Origin: Riptortus pedestris
Taxonomy: Eukaryota; Arthropoda; Insecta; Hemiptera; Alydidae
Reading direction: 5' to 3'
Assembly: GCA_019009955.1 (NCBI GenBank)
Contig: CM032228.1
Span: 209,811,001 to 209,875,000, forward strand
Length of the DNA: 64,000 nucleotides
Under the pieces are notes generated by a model, which was given only the letters and a program-made list of their open reading frames with translations, was not told where the DNA came from and made no database searches. This document shows positions 37,921 to 49,010 of this stretch, one piece after another; the first letter of the stretch is position 1, and each line of letters starts with the position of its first letter. Both the position numbers and the translations under genes were made by a program.

Positions 37921-37990
37921 TTTGAGTTGACCTCATTTTCGTCGTTTCATATTTAGAATCAATGGACATTCCAAAAATTAAGTCCTGATA
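37455..37990 (-). mobile_element. family A element, minus orientation, 3' end missing
   Basis: Body: AGATGAGATGAGTAGTCGTG, AACAATGGAGGCTCTTCGAA, TTAAATATTAAGTCTGGTAA. The core is (TA)n(CA)n at 37880-37918. The 5' domain follows with GACCTCATTTTCGTCGTTTC and GAATCAATGGACATTCC. The terminal palindrome is not visible. Confidence 0.65.
37886..37918. repeat. (CA)n microsatellite
   Basis: Core of a family A copy; a CA tract takes the place of most of the usual TA. Confidence 0.95.
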
Positions 37991-40189
37991 ACAAGCTCAG
38001 TAGCTGCCCTCTTCAAGAAAATCTGTAGTGTACAACTTATTGTGGAGCCAGTACTGGTTGAATAAATGATGCAGGCTCAGTGCCATTTCTCAGTAAAATA
38101 TCTGAAATAAATGATATACATTTCTTATTACTCCAAAAGAGGGCCAGTAACAATTTCTTCATCTTTGAAAGAAAATTGGGAATTCATTAGCCCGAAATAG
38201 AGGAATATGGCTCAAGAATAATATTTATAAATAATTAGCCGCCAGTCCGATTATAACTTTATAAATCTCCCCAATCCTTCATAAGTATTTTAATTGAAAA
38301 GAACAGAGGAGAAGATTTAGTGAGTCTCATTTTAATGAGCTCATTAAAACATCCGTATCTATACTTTCAAATCCGTCTCTTTAAAATGAAATTAATTGCA
38401 CAAAATTAAGCTTTCAGCAACTGAATATACCATAAATAAGTTGAAATAACACCATTTACCCATGACTCATAGTATTGGATTTACTATCGGAGTACCAATT
38501 ATAAACATTTCTTAAGTTCTCAAAACCTTAATTGGCCAAAGAAAAAGTCTTAAAATAAGTATTCTGTTCATAAACCGATGATACTAACTGTATAAATTGA
38601 TATGATATCACTAAAATTCAAATAACTTTCATAATGGCTAAACTTAAGTTGATCTTAAAACTGTATTTAGCAAATTCATCTTAATACTACGAGTGAACAA
38701 AGGAGTAGAACAATGCAATAAAAAATTAACTTTGTAACTATAAAAATTCTATTATTATTTTCATTAATGGCCTTTCTATTTTTTTTTCATTGATGTTTTG
38801 GCGCAGCAAATTAACTTACTAAATACTTTTATATATTGGACTTTTATGGCACCTTCATATATTTAATACTTCTGAGGTAAGTAAAATTCTATCTGAAATT
38901 TCCTTCGGTATTCACTTCTTCAAGGTGTAAGAGTGTAAAAGAAAATTTAACTAATAAAAATACACAACATGGTTTAACTCGAATGGTAATTATCTGATAA
39001 ATAGATTAATTAACTACCTCGAAATGCTGAGTAAGCGGCAATAAAATTTTTAAAAAATGAGTCTGAGTGACCAACCTACCTTCTACTGAAAATTCAGCAT
39101 GCCACAAAACTATATAGGAGGGTCGTCCCACTCAACAAATATCTTAAGCCTTAACTCTAATTCAATTTTAATCATTGTTATCTATTCTTCGTTTGTACCG
39201 TCCTGAGTTACCACACTGTGGGCACTAAGAAACGTTTTAACATTATATTAAATTACTGATTAAATTAACGAGCAAAACTCCTACCCGCAACACATGATCA
39301 CAATCAGTTCAGACAACATCTTTCTGGACCTGCAAACCCTTAGATGAAGCTTGAAACACCTTTTTGGATAACCCGTCGATTGTGTTTCATTAATTTTTCT
39401 TTGATTCTAGTATCAGCATTCATCCTTTTAACGGCTGACAATACAAGCCAAAACCTTTATATTTTACTTTCCTAGGTAAATGTATATAAACTATGTTATG
39501 TGACTCTGGTAATTACAGAAAATGTAATCAATACCTCATCAAAGGATAATATCTACCGGCTACAATAGAAAAGGAATATATGAGGAATCGTTAGAAGTTC
39601 TACTTCGAACTAGCGAAATATGAGAAATAAGGTTGATAAATGGATTGGTCATTGATTCTTGAAGCACACGTGCGGTTAGTAAAAGTTTACCTCAAACGCC
39701 TTCAATAAAACTTACGACATTAGAACTAGATGTGGTACAATTCATCATATGTTTGGCCATTGCCAGAAATAGGTGACTAAGCTTTAAGAGAAAAAAAAAT
39801 ATTTTTTTTTAATTTCTAAATGTATTGGTTATATTCCTTAAGACTTATGTTCTCTGGAAAAGAGGTATGAAGATATTAACCAATTCATTTGGTTAGCGAA
39901 TGAACGCGGGGAGATCATCACAAATCTCTTCAAGGGCAATTCCAGGACTCCTCGCAAAAAGTATTTAGAGTTAGTTAAGATGTTCAAGTATCAAACATAG
40001 GAGGAGGGCATATTTCCAACTTTTTGTCTCTTTAAATGAAATGTCAGTCTACCTCACAATGTTTTATTTTTATGAGTTTAGCGCATGGAGCCTCGATGAG
40101 AGACGGTGAACAAAGAACGGAATATGAGTTGCTAAATTAGCTATTTTTCTAATGTGGCCAGAATTATATTATAGTTATATAACTCATGA
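37991..40189. other. no gene recognised
   Basis: Over 2 kb of AT-rich DNA with no supportable gene, RNA or repeat. Confidence 0.5.
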
Positions 40190-40270
40190 TAACAGAAGCA
40201 TTTCGACTTTTTGATTTTACCCCTCCACCTCCCCTGGACCGATTCTGACTGTTAAATTACTGATGGCTAC
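40190..40270 (-). mobile_element. family A fragment
   Basis: Short match to the C-rich segment: CCCCTCCACCTCCCCTGGAC, GATTCTGACTGTTAA. Confidence 0.35.
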
Positions 40271-40354
40271 TAAGAGTGAACACTCAAACAATCTGTATAC
40301 AATATACAATATATACAAATACATACATAGGTCAATTTTTTATCAGTTTGCATT

Positions 40355-40770
40355 TTAGGCATTTGGGATCTTTTGCCACTCACCGCCGAGCAAGGCTCGA
40401 GGGATTCGTGATTAGAGTTTTACATTGTGAGCGATCAACTCGTTAACCAAGGAGGACCTGGACTGATTTTCCTCCAGTAGAGGCTTGGCCGGGCTACATT
40501 TATTCCTGGGGTCTATGGTTAGCTCACCCTGTGTCAGTCTGCCTGAGGACTAGATCTAAGAGAGTCATAATCGTTAGCCATCCTAAGAACCTTATCAGAT
40601 GTATTTACTCTATACATAGATTCCCGCTGAGAGCTACGACACTAGCGCACTATCGTAGTGAACTAATTTTCTCCCTTGGCGGGCGCGAACCTGCTCCTAT
40701 TTTTACTTTCAGCTTACTGAGGGTAGTAATTGATATACTCACACATTAACCGGCCACCGGCATACCCAGG
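40355..40770. other. GC-richer block, unassigned
   Basis: About 400 bp distinctly less AT-rich than its flanks (CACCGCCGAGCAAGGC, CTTGGCCGGGCTACA, TGGCGGGCGCGAACC, CCGGCCACCGGC). The frame 40531-40749 (+) has no recognised motif. The block ends just before a (TA)n tract and the Helentron-like element. A retroposon or a coding remnant is possible. Confidence 0.4.
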
Positions 40771-40789
40771 CAGATATATATATATATAT

Positions 40790-41504
40790 AACATTGCAAC
40801 CTCTGTCTGAACATTGCTTTTTTTCTTGAAATTTCAGGATACTTTTTTGTTCCACATGCCATAGACACGATATATGCAATTTGTTTCTTTGGTGCATCTT
40901 CATTTGTTTGTTACCGTTTAACGCTCAAACTACTTAACCGAATTTTATGAAACACAGGTAATTATGTTAACTTATTTCCAGTGAAATGATGGAATTGCAT
41001 TCTACACAAATTTGCTATTATGTATTTAATTAGGCTCACAATCTCGGATTGGTTTCTTACAGGAAATATATACTTTAAAGATAATATTTAATCATAATAA
41101 ATGATATCCATTATAATTATTTATTGACGAAATTCATTAAATAACATCCTAAAACCCCACCCTGGCTAGAAAAGGGTGGTGACCTGTAGATAACCCGTCC
41201 CAATGAGCCTGAGTTGCAAAAAAGTAGACGTTAATAAATAATAATAACATCCATGATAATGATTTCAATTATTCACGGTATGTCAAACAGTGGAGAGGGA
41301 TTGACTAGGGACTTATTTTCATTAATTCTTCAAAACTAAAATTTCTATTCTATAAGTATCATACCTGACCCTTACGGGAAAACAATACGCCGGGACGGTA
41401 TGTTCAGTTTTACACATTTAAGCCTTCCCAAAAAAAAAATAAAAAAATACCATCATCATTCATCCTCTAATGATTTCCCGAGTGAAACCCGGGTACCTTA
41501 GCTA

Positions 41505-41505
<1 letters not shown>
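40790..41505 (+). mobile_element. family B Helentron-like element, subfamily 2
   Basis: The left end GCAACCTCTGTCTGAACATT matches the left ends at 61475 and 62816, up to two substitutions. It lies directly after a (TA)n tract. The right end has the hairpin CCCGAGTGAAACCCGGG (41477-41493) and then a CTAG terminus at 41502-41505 followed by T. Lying in TA repeats, with a 3' hairpin and a CTAG|T end, it fits the Helitron/Helentron pattern. The interior differs from the 61-kb copies and carries a SINE piece at 41117-41245. No ORF. Confidence 0.78.
41117..41245 (+). repeat. SINE 3' segment inside the Helentron-like element
   Basis: Matches the SINE 3' half: GACGAAATTCATTAAAT, CCCTGGCTAGAAAAGGG, GACCTGTAGATAACCCGTC, GTAGACGTTAATAAATAATA. 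The flanks ATATCCATTATAATTAT (left) and ACATCCATGATAATGAT (right) are near-identical, so they look like a target-site duplication of a 5'-truncated retroposition. Confidence 0.78.

Positions 41506-41507
<2 letters not shown>

Positions 41508-41557
<50 letters not shown>
41508..41557. repeat. (TA)n microsatellite
   Basis: TA repeat directly after the CTAG terminus of the Helentron-like element. Confidence 0.95.
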
Positions 41558-41561
<4 letters not shown>

Positions 41562-43074
41562 CATAGATATATCAAATTTTAAAAATCAAAATAACGTAGG
41601 TTTTAGTATTTATTTACTATGATTTGCGAATATTTGATGGCAGCTTTTGGTTTTTTGGCAGATATGAGCAATCTTTCATCTCATAGCTACTATGAGATGC
41701 AAGCTGAAACACAAAAAACAGCTAAAACAGAGTTGCTCGCTGTTTCTCTTATTCAGTGCTCTAAAGACTAAGGTCAGAAATACCTCCTTCATTCCAGTTA
41801 ATACATTTTCAACCGTGTTTCATATCACAAAAATGGTTGTAAATTCGTATGCTAGTGTATTTATGTAAGTTTACATCTAATAATAATGTGTTTAGGTCCC
41901 TTATAATTGTTTTGTTGCTTAATATTGTTGTCAACACAATACATATAATGTACAGACGTTGGTTCTGCTGCATTTTATTTTAGATATCATTGAATTAGAT
42001 AAACAGAATGACAGTATTACCAATTACCATCTACTCCATTATTGACCCGAGCGGGATGCAATTTAGCTCATACGTGCCCTACAGCATTACTATCAGCTGA
42101 TTCCATTCTGCTATCACCTCCTTTTCAATACCGCAAAGCTATTACAAAGTTGCTTAGACAAAGAGGAAGGAAGCTTTGGTAAATACGTCTGAAACAAGCA
42201 AAGGGAAAGAATATTGTGTAGCTCTACTTGTAATATTGTGTAACAGAGTATATTTTTTCTTATTTCTTCTTGATTAACAGATTTTAGTTTAGCTTATTTC
42301 TTATACATAATTAGTTCATTGATTCTTTAAAAAGAGCTTTTAAGGTAGATTCAAATATCGATTTACTATCCGATACCACTAAAAGCATACGAAAGAGGCG
42401 GGGGATGTGTTTGGTAGGGGATAAAAGTTTGCCATGTCCCATTGGAATATGTACATATATTACACGGCTGGGCTAGAGCCTGCCTCCACTTCTACCCTTC
42501 TAGTGTTCCAAGACATACTTACCACTGTACATGGCAAACGAAACTTCGCGAATAAGTTGAACACCCTTTCAGCTCGACACCATCCAAACAAAGTTTCCCA
42601 GATTTGAGTGCCTCTTCCTATATTTGAACCAAATAGATATATGGTCTTGTTATTGGAAGTTTCCACGAAATAGCATGGACTGAAATAATCTAAGCTACTT
42701 GTGCCTCCCTTTTACGAATGTGGAATTTATGAGGATATGATTATTTACTTTATTTCTGTTCTCTTTTCTCTATACTCTTGTATTCTTACAATAAACGTGG
42801 TTTGACTAGACTTAGTTTGTGTAGACCTAGGGTCAAAGAATAAAACACGAACTTTTCTGTTTTTTTTTGTTTTTTTAAATTTTTTTTATTTGCTCAATAT
42901 GTTTCCTCTTGTATTGATTTTTCTATGTACCCGACGTCTATTGGAAACAGCTATTGGCAAGGTAACTGTTAGTAGTTTAGTTACTGTTGACTATACCCCA
43001 CACCTCCAACTAACCAGAAATTCCAACAGCAAACAGGTAGACAAATGATACGTCAAAGTTGTGCCCCTCGACAA
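41558..43074. other. no gene recognised
   Basis: AT-rich. The patch 42460-42670 is less AT-rich. On the minus strand it ends in GGCTCTAGCCCAGCC, which faintly recalls a tRNA-type B-box. No frame is convincing. Confidence 0.45.
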
Positions 43075-43145
43075 GTGCGATTTCCATTAAGGAAAATCAG
43101 CAATTGAGGTTGTACTCATTGCATGATTTTCGAAAAATGTATCTG
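43075..43145 (+). mobile_element. family A 5'-end fragment
   Basis: GCGATTTCCATTAAGGAAAA and GCAATTGAGGTTGTACTCAT match the 5' end. The copy stops after about 70 bp. Confidence 0.6.
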
Positions 43146-44411
43146 ATGGCAACTACAGATCTATTTGACAAAGTTCTATTTTTTCTTTATTACACCAAGA
43201 CTTTCAGTGCATCCGAAATGATAGATACTATCTCTAAGGGTCTCGGACTTCAATAGTCTGTTTGATTTCAGAACCTTAAAAAGCCTTTATTTCTCCCAGA
43301 AATTGAGAATAACACGGATATGCTGAGAGTAGCTAATATTTAAAAACCATCGTTGTGGGAACACCTAATTCGTTATTTCTGAGTACATAAATTAATTATT
43401 ACTTAGGAACATCGGTGCTGAACTTAAAAGACATGGTCGTGGAGTAAGAATTTGTGAATATCGCACCCAGTCTTCAGTTCTGAGACAACTCCAAATTTAC
43501 AAACTAATGTAATTACAACTTTACTCAGGAATGTAAAGTTTAATATGTCGCTTTTCCTGCATGAAGGATCTTCTTCCCACACCTTTCATACTTTTAAAGT
43601 AAAATACTGAGCGAAGTTTACTTCTTGGAGCGAGGGCGGGATATGAATTTAATAATGAATGCCAATGAAGAATGTCACAAACTGGAACAAATAATTAATT
43701 ATAAGGGAAAGAAATTTCCAGTTAGAGTCAAAAGCCATTAAGACTATATATGTCCGCCCTACTTATTACAGAAGCATTTTTAATTTCAACATTTTTACTA
43801 AATGAACTTTCTAGACTAAGGAATTTAGAATTATTAAAATTAAAGTATTATAATACGAGGAAGAAATAACAGTTTTATCTATTGGACTTGTTACGGTCAA
43901 TTTAATATTTTATTGTAAATGGTTAGTGAACCTACTGATAATATGCCTGAGTTTGGCACAAAGGCAATGGCAATTCTGATCTGATTGGGTATTCTTTGTA
44001 TAAAGTTAAACCTGTGAATATTTAAGAGCAGTAATAAATCATGTTATAGGCTTACATAACTAATTTCTTGGGGAATGTACGGTATTTTTTCTATCCGCCT
44101 GACACTGGGAACAGCGGTGAAAAGTTACAGAATAGTCTATAAAAGGGAATGTATTTTGAGTTAAGTGCCCGCTCAATATCTCTGGGAACAGAATTATTTG
44201 TGGCTTTTACTACCTGTGAGGAAATATTTGAACTATATAATTTTGCTGCAGTGCACCGAGGTAACCCCATTTCTCTCTGACTGATTCGTGGAAATTAGCA
44301 ATCTCGATACCATTTACTTCATTAAAACGTACAATCAATTATATTACAAATAAATAAAATTGGCTCATATAAGTTAAGGCACAGGTCTATTTTTCTAATG
44401 TCCAGAGAAAC
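43146..44411. other. no gene recognised
   Basis: AT-rich sequence, no supportable feature. Confidence 0.5.
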
Positions 44412-44505
44412 CAATTAGCTAGAAAGGGTGTTAACCTAGAGACAACATATCTAAAATAGTATTTTCTGTAAAAAGAGGAAATTAATTATCTAAATAAATA
44501 AAGCT
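44412..44505 (+). repeat. SINE 3' segment, diverged
   Basis: AATTAGCTAGAAAGGGTG and TTAACCTAGAGACAAC followed by an AAATAAATAAA tail resemble the SINE 3' half. Confidence 0.45.
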
Positions 44506-44798
44506 CCTAAAGTAATATACGAGTTCGTATATTGAGCTGAAATTATTATTTTTTTTTTTATTTATTTATACAGGAGCACCCGCATCTTGGAGATTTGGCT
44601 CAAAGTTTCACAATGTAAAATGAAAACAAAATTATAGAAAAATAACAAAAACTGAAACAACAAATAAAAAATTAAATACAACAAATAATCATTAAATACT
44701 AGTAATTAAGCAATTAATAAACATTAGACTAGTAATAAAGACAAGGATTTAAAAAGGTTTTAATAAAAAAATTATGTTATTCCTATATACTAGTACAT

Positions 44799-44844
<46 letters not shown>

Positions 44845-45002
44845 TATTTAGTTTTGTACCCCGATGCGATGGTGATTGGCATTATTAGGATGATATCTTT
44901 ACTCCTTCATTTGGTTACCTTTTTTTGTACTTTTATATTATGGAAAATATTTCTTTAATATCTGATTCTTTCTCATATCCGTGCATTGTCCAAATTATAT
45001 AA
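44506..45002. other. probable LINE 3'-flank or 3'UTR; (TA)n at 44807-44841
   Basis: AT-rich with poly-T and a TA tract. It lies downstream of the minus-strand LINE frame. No coding signal. Confidence 0.4.
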
Positions 45003-45524
45003 TAAAAGTTAACCCTTTTAAATCTGTTTAGGTATGCTGTAGACCTGTTTTATTTTGTATTATGTTTTTGTAAATTTTGATGTGTTTTAGATATGTTAGT
45101 ATTTGTGGAATATATTGGCTGCTCTCAGTTAATAGTTCTGTCATATCGTGGGGTATGTGAAGGTTTTTTCGTTGGAAGCAGTCTGTCAGTATGTGTTTTA
45201 TCGTAAGGTGTTTGTTGCAGTATTTGCGTATAGGGTTATCAGTCCTTGTCATTAAGTGCCTATGTGTCAGGTATGTGTGGTCGATCCTGAGTCTGGCAAG
45301 AACAACTTCCCATAGGAGTACTAGACGGGAGTAGTACTCCTATGGCTCGATGGTCACTCCTTAATAGTACTTTTGATACTGCGAAGGTGGTTCTTTACTT
45401 TCATCCATTCTGATTGTCATTTGTTTAGGATTCGGTGGCGTATGTGTCTCATTATGTCTTCGTATAATAAGTTTGTTTGTGTGTATTGAGTTTGTTGAGT
45501 AATTAGTTTAGCCTGGTAGTCTGC
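45003..45524 (-). pseudogene. non-LTR retrotransposon (LINE), C-terminal end of ORF2, decayed
   Basis: On the minus strand an open frame runs from about 45313 to 45028. It begins WEVVLARLRIDHTYLTHRHL and continues with PIRKYCNKHLTIKHILTDC, a Cys/His cluster. This is the stretch that follows RNase H in arthropod LINE ORF2 proteins (I/Nimb- and Jockey-like clades), where 'EVVLARLRIGHT..LTH..L' and a C-(x)n-C-H-C pattern are typical. Upstream, at 45320-45480, pieces such as HIRHRILNK and SEWMKVKNHLRSI-like residues can be read only across frameshifts. The 5' side is cut by the retroposed insert at 45539. Not functional. Confidence 0.85.
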
Positions 45525-45996
45525 TGTCGTACTAAGTCTCCCGGGACTCCCGGGCGCCGGCCGTCCCCAGGGGCAGCAGTAAGTCCCTGCTGTGTAGCTC
45601 CTGGGTAGGGGAACCGTAGGTCCTTAGTCGGCTTTGCTGTACCGGGCAGGGGATCACTCCTGCCTTAATGGGGTAAGTTCTAGCGGCTTACTCAATATGA
45701 ACTACGGGCTGGGTGGAGTCCGGAGTGGAGGCTTGCCTTCACTGCCGGTCATAGACGTAGTGGTCGTGTGTTCAAAGCCCGAGGACATACAGGCCAGGAA
45801 ACTGGTACATGTGCTCTTCGTGTGGGAGCTGGTTAGTAGGAGACTGTCCCTTCCATAGGATCGCTAAACCATCGTAGCGAATCCTCAGTCACCAGAGATG
45901 TGTTGGATAGGTGTAGGGTGGATTAAGGCTGTAATGGCTAGGTGCCTCCTGCATTGTTGCCACACTTCGAATGGGTACACAATGTCGTACTAAGTC
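45525..45996 (+). mobile_element. 444-bp retroposed insert with perfect 14-bp target-site duplication
   Basis: TGTCGTACTAAGTC occurs at 45525-45538 and again at 45983-45996. It flanks a GC-rich insert (45539-45982) that contrasts sharply with its AT-rich host. Inside, GTTCAAAGC near 45770 fits the Pol III B-box consensus, so a SINE is plausible. No clear A-box and no A-tail are seen. The frame 45634-45858 (+) has no known motif. It could also be a 5'-truncated LINE of another family. Confidence 0.75.
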
Positions 45997-46580
45997 CAAG
46001 GTCCCAAAATTAGTTAAGCGCAAACGGAAATTATGAGGATAATATCTATCATGAAGATATCGGCTACAGTTATATAAAATATGGCTAGCACCCTACTTTG
46101 CTTACAAGGATTGGCTACTTTATTTGTCTAGCTATTCAGTCGCCATGGTTGCACCATTCACCTTCTTCGGCTCTTTTCATTCTTCCCCAAAATCGGAACA
46201 CGTGTGTTGCTAAACGCGCCTACAACAAATATATTATTGAAAAGTTATTAACTTGAAGTTAATCAATCATTTGTACAATTACTGAACGTGAGACGAGTTA
46301 TACTTCTTCTAGTTGTTATTTCGTAAGTTTTATTGAAGGCAATTTTGAAGTCAGCAGTAAACTTTTGCCAGCCGCACCTGAGCTACTGCTAGAATCAATC
46401 CACTTATAAACTTTATTCCCGGTATCACGGCCCCAATTCCTGCCAATGCTCCAGCTTTATTTTATTTCGTATGCCAATGCTATCATTGTTTGTTGATGTA
46501 TGGTTTATAATCCACCCGTATGTCTCCGTCAAACAATAGGAAGCATAGTCAATAGAAAGTCAGAGGTTATGAAAATGCAA
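45997..46580. other. no gene recognised
   Basis: Sequence right of the insert. It may continue the interrupted LINE, but no protein motif is readable. Confidence 0.4.
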
Positions 46581-46720
46581 AGGTTTTTCCCTTGAGGGAA
46601 ATCAGCTATTGAGGTCGTACTCATGACGCGATTTTCAAAATTTTTCTTCAAATGCCCATCGATCCTATCCAGGAGATGACGAAAATGAGGTCTGTTCAAA
46701 GCTGTGTGTGTATATATATG
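46581..46720 (+). mobile_element. family A element, 5' part, interrupted
   Basis: TTTCCCTTGAGGGAAATCAG start, CCCATCGATCCTATCC, GATGACGAAAATGAGGTC. It breaks in the short GT/TA core, where Helentron-like sequence begins. The 3' part resumes at 47758. Confidence 0.82.
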
Positions 46721-46889
46721 CTAGCCAAGGTTCCCGGCTTCACAAGGAAAATCATTTGAGACGGAAAGATTTTATTTTGTTTGTTGGTTTGACACACCGT
46801 AAATAATTCAAATCATAATCATGGATAGCATTTATTATAATTAAATCTCATGTATAATGTACGTATTTTGTATATGCAATCTAACTAAT
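46721..46889 (-). mobile_element. family B subfamily 2 fragment (3' end)
   Basis: Plus-strand GCTAGCCAAGGTTCCCGGC is the inverse of a CTAGC-type Helitron end. The following sequence, on the minus strand, matches 41246-41505 (CATGATTATGATTTGAATTA, ACGGTGTGTCAAAC). About 170 bp remain, cut by the next element. Confidence 0.65.
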
Positions 46890-47757
46890 ATACCGGGTAA
46901 TGCCCGGGAAATCATCGTTGACTGATTAATGATTGTATTTTTATAGAAAATCGTTGAAAAACCAATTGGAATCACAATTTTTCATATCAGGCCTCCGTCA
47001 TAACCCCTACTCCCGTTTGGATCTAAAAATTTTAATATATCTTATAATCATGGAATAATTAATACTAATTCACAATCCGAGTTTTTTTAAGTTCGGTTCA
47101 ATCGTTAGTAGCCAACAAAATTGTTGGCACCCGCTCTAGTTTTTAGTGTATATCTCGTTTATGCTTTGTTATACGACAAAAATGAATACAACAAAAGTTA
47201 CTTTAAATAACAAAATTAAAGAACTTGTGTCATGTGCATATTTGCAGAAAAACCAATAGAAAACAAAATACCGCTATTTCAGGCCACCCTTACCACCCCC
47301 ACTCCTGCCCGTCCCTAGAAATGTTAGTATCGTTTATTATAATAAAGGCGTTAGTGCTAATACGCATACCGAGTGTTATTAAGTTCGGTTGAGTCTTTTG
47401 TGCCAAATAAAATAATGTGCGTATATCTCGTTTATAATTCGGTATACGGAAAAAGTGTATATAACAAAAGTTACTCTAAATAACAAAGTAAACAACTTTT
47501 GTTATGTTCATATTGGGCGAAAAACCAATAGGAAACGAAATATCGCTATTTTTAATTTCAGGCTTCCCTTATAACCCCCACTCCTGTTCCAAGTTTCATA
47601 AGATTCGGTTCAGCCGTTTATGCGTGAAAAGGTAACAAACAAACAAACATACACGAAAGAAACAAATTGCAGATATGGTGTCTATGACATGTGAAACGAA
47701 AAGTTATCGTGAAATTTCGCGAAAAAAATCAATGTACAGACAGAGGTTACAATTTTA
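46890..47757 (-). mobile_element. family B Helentron-like element nested in family A
   Basis: Starts on the plus strand with CTAACTAATATACCGGGTAA and the hairpin ACCGGGTAATGCCCGGG. It holds two to three tandem units of about 290 bp with the ATAACAAAAGTT / AACTTTTGTTAT pair. It ends with GACATGTGAAACGAAAAG, GAAATTTCGCGAAAAAAATC and GACAGAGGTTACAATTTTA, the exact inverse of the left ends at 61475 and 62816. Confidence 0.78.
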
Positions 47758-48256
47758 TTTTTATATATATTTGTTTGTTACCGCTCTAGTGGTCGCAATT
47801 TTTGTCTTATCGTTACCAAACTTGATATATAATCCTTTTCTACAAAAAGAAAGATCAAGTTCATTAACGGCTGAAATTTGACCAGGGGGAGGGGGGTTTA
47901 GAGGGGAGAATTTCGAAAATCCTTAATATCTCCGTTATTATGCGTCAGATCGAAAAATGGTACAGAACTAATCTAATTGAAAATGTAATGTTCTATAAAT
48001 GTTGTCATGTACATATTTTCACTATCTTGATTATTAGCAGAGATATTTGCATTTTTTTAGTTTCCGGTCTTCAGTAAACCACCACTCCTACTCATCTCAT
48101 ATTAACAATATTCTATTATGTTATGAAGCACATTATATGAAGCTCAAATGCCAAATATTGTTCTCACTGAACTTTTAAGTTTTGAGATAAAACTAATAAG
48201 TGAAGCACGTGGGAAAATTGCTTAGTTAACGCAGCCTCTGCGTGGCGGACTTTTTT
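47758..48256 (+). mobile_element. family A element, 3' part after the nested insertion
   Basis: TTTGTTTGTTACCGCTCTAG, GGTCGCAATTTTTGTCTTAT, G-rich 47883-47905, ATCTCCGTTATTATGCGTC. The end is GTGGGAAAATTGCTTAG plus the hairpin ACGCAGCCTCTGCGT. Confidence 0.82.
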
Positions 48257-48782
48257 ATCTATGTTAACAATCGGCGTTGCCCAAAATATCACTACTAAAT
48301 TTAAGAAACGGTTTTTAATTAAATTTCCAGCATAAATCATACAAATGGTCTGCAAGTATGAAGGCCGACTGAGGCACTTATGGCTGAATGACCTGAGGTA
48401 AGATTAATGTAGAATCAAATTCCACATTTGGTGGATCCTAAGTCATGTGACCACAGTAAATAATTTATACCCGGAAAAGACGGTTTGGTTTACCCGCCCC
48501 CCCTCCTCCTTTCACCACCAGAGACCTCTAGACATGGGCCCTGTCATAATATTTTTCCTCTTCTCCCTTCTTTTCTTCATTTTCTTTTCATCTACAGAAT
48601 ATCTCTTTTCCAAAGTTTTTCAACTGAGGAAGCTTACATTTACTAACACATAGTGAGACTCTCGTGGTATACACATATGTGTGTGTGTGTGTGTGTGTAT
48701 GCCTCCAAGTTTATTAAGAACTTGCTACTTCCGAATATCTTCTCCTTAAAGATGTATTTTGAAGTCGTTTAAATAATAGGTA
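48257..48782. other. no gene recognised; (GT)n at 48676-48698
   Basis: Mixed AT-rich sequence. The frame 48447-48653 (+) is hydrophobic at its end but has no family signature. Confidence 0.45.
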
Positions 48783-49010
48783 GGCTCAGGTTAGCCATGC
48801 GAGATCGAGGTTTTAAATCTTAAAGCATGTAGTCCTACACGTGGGTTCGATTTCCACATGAGTAACAGGAGTTTACTTGCTGAATGACTCACTAAATTAA
48901 TCCCTTAGTTCCACCCCGTCTAGAAAAAGGTGGTAACCAGTGGATATCGTCACAATTAGCCTTAGTAGCATAAAGTGGACGTTAATAAATCATTTAATTT
49001 TAATTAAATA
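48783..49010 (+). repeat. tRNA-derived SINE, near full length
   Basis: The head GGCTCAGGTTAGCCATG is A-box-like. The B-box GGTTCGATTTCC lies at 48844-48855, inside an arm-like GTGGGTTCGATTTCCACATG. A 3' body follows: CCGTCTAGAAAAAGGTGG, TAACCAGTGGATATC, GTGGACGTTAATAAAT. A T/A-rich tail ends it. Transcription would be by Pol III and mobilisation in trans by a LINE sharing the 3' end. Confidence 0.82.

Noticed and set aside
47675..47881. Frame starting MVSMTCETKSYREISRK, also at 61197-61556 and 62712-62897
   Set aside because: It is the translation of the conserved left end of family B elements and occurs wherever that end occurs. The element has no Rep or helicase.
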